From Candidatus Choladousia intestinavium (lineage in GTDB: Bacteria; Bacillota; Clostridia; Lachnospirales; Lachnospiraceae): DNA of 47,862 nucleotides. The stretch covers positions 1-47,862 of the forward strand of contig DVGK01000078.1 of NCBI GenBank assembly GCA_018712785.1, given 5' to 3'. Below, in pieces: positions 43,196-47,862 of the stretch. The first letter of the stretch is position 1, and each line of letters starts with the position of its first letter. A program made the translations under genes and the position numbers. The notes under the pieces were generated by a model. The model saw only the letters and a list, made by a program, of their open reading frames with translations, was not told where the DNA came from and searched no databases.

Positions 43196-44281
43196 TCAGT
43201 AGCTGGGGCTTAAAAAAACCTGCCCCTCTTCGCCTTCAAAATAACTTCCGTCCACAAGACTGCCCTCCACCAGAGGCAGCCGACAGATCCTGGGAGCGTC
43301 GGACCACAGAAAGAGCAGATGACTATCCTTGCTGTCATTTTCTCCGAACTCTACCATAATACCCGCGAACAGAAAATCTTCGGAATCCTCTCCCCGGATC
43401 ACCAGATCGTAAACGCCTGCCGGAAAGTCCTGTCCTGCTTCCAGTGTTTCCCCGGGCTGCACTTCAATCTCCTCTGTCAGGCCCTGGGACTCATGCTCCT
43501 TAAGCTCCGTGTCGCTGACGTCTACTCCATACAAAACCGATACGCCAGTAATATCCTCAATAAAAAGCCAGCCGCCCTCCTCCAGAATCAGGTCATCATA
43601 CTCTGACTGAAGGCCTTCTGCTTCCTCCTTGTCCAGGCTCTCAATATAGCTGGCCGAGTACAGACTCACATTCTGCGTACTGTCCTTTTGGGAACGCCGA
43701 TAAGAAAATACCGTATCCGCTTCCTGGCTTTCAATTCGGTACGTCCCCTCCGGAAATTCATATCCTGCCTGGTAAAAACCCGGCTTCAGCATCATAGAAC
43801 CGCTTCCGTCCCAGACAACCGGGTACTCTGTCTCCTCCTCTGCCGCCCCTTCCTGGAGCATATAAGGATCCACATAGGTTTCTTCCTCCACCTTTTCCTG
43901 TATGAGAAGTACAATGGAAGAGAGCAGCGGAAAAACAAAGCCCAGAAGAATGATCAGAATCACAATCCATTTTACAGCTCTCCTGGAAAGTGTTTTTTTC
44001 TTCTTTTGTTTCTTTTTGGGTTCCCCGATTCCCGGCTGTCTCCAGCCCATATACCACTGTCTCTGCCCAGGTGTACTTTCCTTCTCTTTTTTCTCTTTTT
44101 CTGTCCTGTTCTGCCTCTTTTTATTTAAGTTCTCCTCACAGGTTCCCTGGTGAAGCTGCTCTTCCTTTTCATTGTGAAGATTCAGGTGATACTTTTTATC
44201 GTTTTTTGTGTTGTCCAGTCCGCACTCTGTACATCTTCCCTTGGACAGCCTTCCTCCGCATAAAGTACATCTCTCGATCAT
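43196..44281 (-). CDS. Zinc-ribbon membrane protein inside the aspS2-gatCAB operon
   Basis: This 361-aa protein is not recognised as a named family. It has an N-terminal zinc ribbon (Cys5-x2-Cys8 ... Cys15-x2-Cys18, IERCTLCGGRLSKGRCTECG), a basic low-complexity part, one membrane segment near 105-130 (VKWIVILIILLGFVFPLLSSIVLLI), then a 220-residue outside domain rich in Glu and Asp. The Gly-Tyr-Glu-Phe-Pro-Glu-Gly-Thr-Tyr pattern recurs there (GYEFPEGTYRIE and QDFPAGVYDLVI). The start at 44281 has GGGAAGG ahead; the longer frame from 44371 runs into an intergenic element. Its place between aspS2 and gatC is odd. Confidence 0.78.
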   Translation of the reverse strand: MIERCTLCGGRLSKGRCTECGLDNTKNDKKYHLNLHNEKEEQLHQGTCEENLNKKRQNRTEKEKKEKESTPGQRQWYMGWRQPGIGEPKKKQKKKKTLSRRAVKWIVILIILLGFVFPLLSSIVLLIQEKVEEETYVDPYMLQEGAAEEETEYPVVWDGSGSMMLKPGFYQAGYEFPEGTYRIESQEADTVFSYRRSQKDSTQNVSLYSASYIESLDKEEAEGLQSEYDDLILEEGGWLFIEDITGVSVLYGVDVSDTELKEHESQGLTEEIEVQPGETLEAGQDFPAGVYDLVIRGEDSEDFLFAGIMVEFGENDSKDSHLLFLWSDAPRICRLPLVEGSLVDGSYFEGEEGQVFLSPSY

Positions 44282-44383
44282 ATAATCCTTCCCTTTCCCC
44301 AGGAGACGCCGGCTGTCCAAACCGTTCCGGAGCCCCTGCGGTTCAATTGGTTTACAGGGACCCGCATACATGATTCAACAGGC

Positions 44384-44468
44384 GTTCTAGCTTCGCGGAG
44401 CGAACTTTCAATGCCAGATTGCCCGTTACTGGTCAGCGAGTGACCAGCAGCAATTTCTATGGCAACGG
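44384..44468 (-). repeat. Structured intergenic element between aspS2 and the zinc-ribbon gene
   Basis: On the minus strand it holds nested stems TTGCC...GGCAA enclosing GCTGGTCA/TGACCAGT, and a further stem TTCGC-TCC-GCGAA. It resembles a mobile intergenic repeat more than a terminator. A second copy is not visible in this window. Confidence 0.4.
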
Positions 44469-44473
44469 TTCCT

Positions 44474-45802
44474 TTATGGCTCCAGCCTTGACAGATCTCT
44501 TGGAAATAATGTAGTCTCCCTTACATTATCTTCTCCCACCAGCATCATTGTCAAGCGTTCCAGTCCAATTCCCAGTCCTCCGTGAGGCGGCATTCCGTAT
44601 TCAAAAGCCGCAAGATACTGCTCCAGTCCTTCTTCGCTCATTCCCCGGGCTTCTATTTTCTCCCGAAGCATTTTGGGATCATGAATTCTCTGTCCTCCGG
44701 TAGTAATTTCCAATCCTCCGAAAAGAAGGTCAAAGCTTAATGTAAATCTTGGATCCCGGGGATCGTCCATAGCGTAAAATGGCCGCTTCTTAGAGGGATA
44801 ATGTGTAACAAATACAAAATCCGCGCCGTACTCTTCTTTAAAATACGTTCCGATGAGATGCTCTTCCTCCGGCTCCAGATCAAAAGGATTACGGATGGTC
44901 CTCTTATATTTTTCCGCTACCAGCTCTTTTGCTCTGTCAAACCGCACCATGGGAATCTGGTCTGCCTTTGGAAGAGCAACATTCAGAATTCTTAATTCAT
45001 CGGCGTATTCCTCTTTCAGAAGCCGGAGCATATACTGGAGGAATCCTGTCTCCATTGCCATAATGTCCTCAAAGCTCTCAATATACCCCATCTCGAAATC
45101 CAGGCTGGTATATTCGTTTAAGTGCCGTTTTGTATTATGCTTTTCTGCCCGGAATACAGGGCCGGTTTCAAATACCCTGTCAAATACCCCCACCATCATC
45201 TGCTTATAAAACTGCGGACTCTGGGCCAGCACTGCCGGCCTGTGAAAATAGTCCAGCTTAAAGATATTGGAGCCGCCCTCTGCCCCTTTCGCTCCGATTT
45301 TAGGAGTATGGATCTCCGTGAATCCCTGACCGTACAGAAAATCTCTGAAGCCTCTGGTAATTCCCTCCTGAATCCGGAACTTGACCCGTTCCCGGATATT
45401 TCTGAGAGAAGCGTTCCTGTAGTTCAGCTTTGCTTCCAGGGAGGTATTCAGCTTCCATTTTCCTACCGGAAGCGGCATGGCCCTGCTTGGTTCTGAGAGA
45501 ATTCGAATCGACTGAACCCGCACTTCGATGCCGTAGGGCGCCCTCTCATCTTTCTCAAGGGTACCTTCTGCTTCCACCGTCTGTCCCTCCCGAATTTCTT
45601 TTACCGAAAAAGGACAGCCTTCTTCCAGAACGCACTGAAGAATTCCCTGCCGTTTCCGAAGTACAACAAAGGCCACCTCTCCCATATCCCGGATGCTGTG
45701 TACCGCTCCGTTTACTCTGACACGGCTTCCCAGCCTGCTTTCATCCTGCAGTTCCTTTAATTCCAGAGTTGTCTGTGGCTTCACGCCTGATAAAAATTCC
45801 AT
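44474..45802 (-). CDS. aspS2: Archaeal-type, probably non-discriminating aspartyl-tRNA synthetase
   Basis: Charges tRNA(Asp) and, if non-discriminating, also tRNA(Asn) with Asp, class II synthetase, 442 aa. An OB-fold anticodon domain (about 20-105) precedes the catalytic core: motif 2 GPVFRAEKHNTKRHLNEYTSLDFE and motif 3 GGLGIGLERLTMMLVG. In the OB-fold, discriminating archaeal AspRS has Trp and Lys at two tested places; here they read His (GAVHSIRDMG) and Pro (ERAPYG), as in non-discriminating enzymes. The gatCAB genes follow and fit this role. The start follows GGAGG, and the leader has a T-box. Confidence 0.9.
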   Translation of the reverse strand: MEFLSGVKPQTTLELKELQDESRLGSRVRVNGAVHSIRDMGEVAFVVLRKRQGILQCVLEEGCPFSVKEIREGQTVEAEGTLEKDERAPYGIEVRVQSIRILSEPSRAMPLPVGKWKLNTSLEAKLNYRNASLRNIRERVKFRIQEGITRGFRDFLYGQGFTEIHTPKIGAKGAEGGSNIFKLDYFHRPAVLAQSPQFYKQMMVGVFDRVFETGPVFRAEKHNTKRHLNEYTSLDFEMGYIESFEDIMAMETGFLQYMLRLLKEEYADELRILNVALPKADQIPMVRFDRAKELVAEKYKRTIRNPFDLEPEEEHLIGTYFKEEYGADFVFVTHYPSKKRPFYAMDDPRDPRFTLSFDLLFGGLEITTGGQRIHDPKMLREKIEARGMSEEGLEQYLAAFEYGMPPHGGLGIGLERLTMMLVGEDNVRETTLFPRDLSRLEP

Positions 45803-45848
45803 AATCTGTTCCTCCTTCTCTTCCCGGAGCTTTTCTGCGCTGGATTTT

Positions 45849-45917
45849 ATGCCCGTCAGGGTATTTCCTTAGCCCTGCCGCACCGGCTGCGGCCATACAG
45901 GGATGCCCGTCAGGGTA
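45849..45917. repeat. 15-bp direct repeat in the aspS2 leader
   Basis: The 15-mer ATGCCCGTCAGGGTA occurs at 45849-45863 and 45903-45917 (54 bp apart), with a GC-rich sequence between. It lies after the two terminators and before the ribosome site. Confidence 0.6.
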
Positions 45918-45918
45918 C

Positions 45919-45950
45919 AAAAAATCCTGGGAGCCTCGGAACTCCCAGGA
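45919..45950 (-). terminator. Second intrinsic terminator, directly behind the T-box terminator
   Basis: Arms TCCTGGGAG and CTCCCAGGA form a perfect 9-bp stem, followed by TTTTTT on the minus strand. It would stop transcription even when the T-box is read through, unless it is itself controlled or leaky. Confidence 0.75.
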
Positions 45951-45954
45951 CACG

Positions 45955-46236
45955 CAAAAAAGCCCCGGAACATCATAATGATATTCCGGGACGAATAAAC
46001 TAGCTTTATCCGCGGTGCCACCCGCTTTGCAGACATCCTTGTCTGCCCCTCTTTACGCGTAACGTGCGCAGCGTACTGTCCTACCTCATCCCTTCCTGCG
46101 GAAAATCTGTATTCAGACAGTCAGCTCCTGAGTGTTCCCTATTGTTTCCTTCCCTTCATCCGCGCTCTCAGTCGGTGACGCCGAATTCCTGTCAAGTTTC
46201 AGAAACAGAGTCTCATTCATCGCCTTTTCTTTTAAT
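45955..46236 (-). promoter_or_regulatory. T-box riboswitch leader of the aspS2-gatCAB operon
   Basis: The core T-box reads GGGTGGCACCGCGG (minus, 46010-46023). It is followed by a terminator with arms CCCGGAA and TTCCGGG and a U-run at 45955-45961. A long Stem I region (about 46100-46230) precedes it. Uncharged tRNA should stabilise an antiterminator and turn the operon on. The specifier codon is not resolved by eye: overlapping GAA and AAC triplets occur in GGGAACACT (46131-46139), but a fold is needed. Confidence 0.88.
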
Positions 46237-46242
46237 GGTGTA

Positions 46243-46271
46243 ATCCTAGCACACTTTTTCCGATCTGGCAA
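46243..46271 (-). promoter_or_regulatory. Promoter of the T-box/aspS2 operon
   Basis: On the minus strand TTGCCA (46266-46271) and TAGGAT (46243-46248) are 17 bp apart; the transcript would start near 46236. It overlaps a 25-codon remnant that begins as a copy of the MBL gene start (46246-46323). Confidence 0.65.
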
Positions 46272-46302
46272 GGGTTTTTTTAATATGGCTCTTCATACGT
46301 CC

Positions 46303-46671
46303 TCCTGTCACAATCAACTTCATGTATTTTCCCTCCTGTCATACAGTATTACTCCTCTGAAAGTTCTTCATCCTTTCCCAGCAGTCCGAACTCCCGATAA
46401 AGCTTCTCCAGATAGGCCGGGTCTGAGGCGTCCTCTATTTCTCCCATGCGCCCTGCCTCTTTCAGCGCCAGAAGCAGTCGGCTCATTCGCTCTCTTTCCG
46501 CCCTGCCACCCATCCGGATCCCCTCTTCTCTGCCTTCTTTCCGTCCTTCCTCTCTGCCTTCTTTCCGTCCTTCTTCCCTGCCTTCTTCTCGTCCCTCTTC
46601 CTTCACCTGCATCATGTGCCGCTCTTCATTGTATTCATAAATACTCACGCTTTTCACCTCCGCTCTTCTTT
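46303..46671. repeat. Duplicated segment, copy B (Rpn tail plus start of MBL gene)
   Basis: Almost identical to 47503-47818. It carries the Rpn C-terminal coding part and, at its end, the first 22 nt of the MBL gene (ATGAAGTTGATTGTGACAGG), after which similarity stops. It differs from copy A by three amino-acid changes, a one-base indel and a 48-bp (four tetrapeptide) expansion. Confidence 0.85.
46349..46648 (-). CDS. Free-standing Rpn C-terminal domain (RpnS-like, probable antitoxin)
   Basis: This 99-aa protein equals the C-terminal domain of the Rpn gene at the right edge, but has no nuclease part. It starts at GTG 46648 with GGAGG 8 nt ahead (MSIYEYNEERHMM). It has seven tetrapeptides of the type xEEG/RKEG in a row, then GIRMGGRAERERMSRLL and a closing helical part ending KDEELSEE. 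In known Rpn genes this domain is made separately from an internal start and blocks the toxic full-length protein. The frame continues upstream without nuclease sequence, so this may be either a real solo antitoxin gene or a remnant. Confidence 0.65.
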   Translation of the reverse strand: MSIYEYNEERHMMQVKEEGREEGREEGRKEGREEGRKEGREEGIRMGGRAERERMSRLLLALKEAGRMGEIEDASDPAYLEKLYREFGLLGKDEELSEE

Positions 46672-46677
46672 CGACCC

Positions 46678-47523
46678 CTATAAAGTAATCTCCATTCCAT
46701 CGTAGGCGAACTGAATTCCATCAAAGCTTTTTTCTAATTCCCGATACTCATCAAAAGACTTTCCCCACACCTCTTCCAGATGAGTAATAATAACGTTTTG
46801 GATTTGATATTTTTCTTTTAACTCCATAATTTCATCCATCAAAAAAAGTATATTTCTAAATGGATTTTCTTTTCTTAAAACAAAACCGTTTTTGAGTATA
46901 TTATCTGGAATCGTATCCCCGATAATCAAAAAATCAGCGTTTTGAAACTGTGAATTATGTGGAAAAGGTTTCACGTCACAGGGTGCATAGATAACCTTTT
47001 TATTGCTCTGTTGTATCAAAAAAACAGTTACATTCTGGGATAAGTTTGCAGGAATCAGTTCGACGGATAAATCATCTTTATCAAACCGCCTTGTTTCTAT
47101 CGTTTCCACTAAACCACAGTCCCTAAAGTTTTCGACAACAGCTCCTCTGTCTATTCTCAGCTCACAAAGCCCTTGAATCACTCTTGGCAGTCCCAAAATG
47201 TATACCGGCTCTTTACTCTTTAGCCCTTCAGAATTACCCAGCCAATCCATTCGCAACTGTTCTATCAAGCGGATTCCCATAATATGATCCGGATGCGTAT
47301 GACTGTAAAAAATATATCTAATCTCATCTATATCCATATAATTTAAAGCCGATCCTATATCCTCAGGTGTGTCGATCAGAATTTTTGCATCAGATATATA
47401 GAGACTGCATCCGGTTCTCGCATATGGAATTCCCTTTTGGCGCGCTTCCCTGCATACTCTGCAGTTGCAGCAGGGCCTTGGTGTACTTACCGCCCCTCCT
47501 GATCCTGTCACAATCAACTTCAT
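46678..47523 (-). CDS. MBL-fold metal-dependent hydrolase (PhnP-like)
   Basis: This 281-aa metallo-beta-lactamase-fold phosphodiesterase has N-terminal CCNCRVC near residues 18-24, a PhnP-type extra zinc site. FYSHTHPDHIMGI is the main H-x-H-x-D-H motif, CDVKPF and IGDTIP supply later ligands, and VIITHLEE the last His. PhnP hydrolyses cyclic ribose phosphates; here there are no phn genes. The gene is more AT-rich than its surroundings and lies between the two Rpn-tail copies, which suggests insertion or a lost duplicate. ATG 47523 has AGGAGG ahead. Confidence 0.82.
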   Translation of the reverse strand: MKLIVTGSGGAVSTPRPCCNCRVCREARQKGIPYARTGCSLYISDAKILIDTPEDIGSALNYMDIDEIRYIFYSHTHPDHIMGIRLIEQLRMDWLGNSEGLKSKEPVYILGLPRVIQGLCELRIDRGAVVENFRDCGLVETIETRRFDKDDLSVELIPANLSQNVTVFLIQQSNKKVIYAPCDVKPFPHNSQFQNADFLIIGDTIPDNILKNGFVLRKENPFRNILFLMDEIMELKEKYQIQNVIITHLEEVWGKSFDEYRELEKSFDGIQFAYDGMEITL

Positions 47524-47818
47524 GCATTCTCCTCCTGTCAAACAGTATTACTCCTCTGAAAGTTCTTCATCCTTTCCCAGCAGTCCGAACTCCCGATAAA
47601 GCTTCTCCAGATATACCAAGTCTGAGGCGGCCTCTATTTCTCCCATGCGCCCTGCCTCTTTCAGCGCCAGAAGCAGTCGGCTCATTCGCTCTCTTTCCGC
47701 CCTGCCACCCATCCGGATCCCCTCTTCTCTGCCTTCTTCTCGTCCCTCTTCCTTCACCTGCATCATGTGCCGCTCTTCATTGTATTCATAAATACTCACG
47801 CTTTTCACCTCCGCTCTG
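47503..47818. repeat. Duplicated segment, copy A
   Basis: The partner of 46303-46671. It includes the Rpn tail, the short gap and the first codons of the intact MBL gene. Copy A has three tetrapeptide repeats where copy B has seven. Confidence 0.85.
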
Positions 47819-47862
47819 TATTTTTCCAGGAAGTCCGCGAGAATCCCCTCCTGAATACATTC
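47548..47862 (-). CDS. C-terminal part of an Rpn-family recombination-promoting nuclease (runs off the edge)
   Basis: The reading frame is open to the window end. The last 105 residues begin ECIQEGILADFLEKYRAEVK, a typical Rpn (PD-(D/E)XK, transposase_31-like) stretch, then SVSIYEYNEERHMM, three EEG repeats and the same closing domain as the solo copy. The catalytic part lies outside. An internal GTG at 47799 with its own GGAGG site could make the short C-terminal form separately. Rpn proteins are DNA endonucleases and phage-defence toxins in tested cases. Confidence 0.82.
   Translation of the reverse strand, partial: ECIQEGILADFLEKYRAEVKSVSIYEYNEERHMMQVKEEGREEGREEGIRMGGRAERERMSRLLLALKEAGRMGEIEAASDLVYLEKLYREFGLLGKDEELSEE
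47797..47812 (-). promoter_or_regulatory. Internal ribosome site and GTG start for the short Rpn form
   Basis: GGAGG (47808-47812) lies 8 nt before GTG (47797-47799), inside the Rpn reading frame. The same signal stands at 46646-46661 in the solo copy. Confidence 0.6.

Noticed and set aside
44384..44468. tRNA-like or small RNA gene between aspS2 and the zinc-ribbon gene
   Set aside because: The stems do not make a cloverleaf and no anticodon arm or CCA end is visible; it is better treated as a structured repeat.

Overview
The window looks like chromosomal DNA of an anaerobic Firmicute of the Lachnospiraceae type. The evidence is GC-balanced genes with strong AGGAGG ribosome sites, a GatCAB operon with a non-discriminating AspRS under a T-box, YerC, PcrA, a class III ribonucleotide reductase, DUF1836, ROK regulators and SH3 lipoproteins. 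The genus cannot be fixed from the sequence alone. Most genes lie on the minus strand.

Layout: (1) 1-230 holds a small AT-rich peptide gene with its own strong promoter at the left edge. (2) 278-5097 is a minus-strand cluster: a 76-aa protein, pcrA, a small acidic membrane protein and rlmD. (3) 5370-10162 holds a DUF1836 regulator, a YerC/TrpR-like regulator, a PHP phosphoesterase, an orphan NMT1/THI5-type binding protein and an M24-like protein that lacks metal ligands. (4) 10167-20376 is a polyol/sugar module: two zinc MDR dehydrogenases around an RbsA/RbsC/RbsB-like ABC transporter, then a PNPOx-like flavoprotein, a ROK sugar kinase and two tandem ROK repressors. (5) 20612-22386 is an SH3 lipoprotein with an ET-repeat. 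(6) 22574-28903 is a pentose module (xylulokinase, DUF4867, FucI-like isomerase, membrane-anchored sugar sensor). It ends in a deletion scar where a LytS-like sensor kinase runs into the C-terminus of an ABC sugar permease. (7) 29196-35893 holds an amidohydrolase, pyridoxamine kinase, a GntR/ABC/DUF6449-type export operon, YbjQ and a second ET-repeat SH3 lipoprotein. (8) 36077-39821 holds an NrdD reductase with probable NrdR boxes, and a degenerate polysaccharide-deacetylase lipoprotein. (9) 39841-46271 is the tRNA-dependent amidation operon: T-box, aspS2, a zinc-ribbon membrane protein, gatC, gatA, gatB. (10) 46303-47862 carries an Rpn-family nuclease C-terminus running off the right edge, an MBL-fold hydrolase, and a second free-standing copy of the Rpn C-terminal domain.

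The most striking region is the right end. The Rpn C-terminal domain exists twice, once at the end of an Rpn gene and once alone. Both copies carry a consensus ribosome site and GTG start, and they differ by exactly four tetrapeptide repeats. That matches the known genes-within-genes architecture of Rpn toxin/intragenic antitoxin systems, but here the antitoxin-like part appears to have become an independent gene. Other points of interest are the left-edge peptide, the kinase-permease deletion scar, a second intrinsic terminator right behind the T-box terminator, an NrdD whose usual glycyl-radical glycine reads as alanine, three copies of a 35-bp palindrome, and two enzyme-family proteins that lack catalytic residues.
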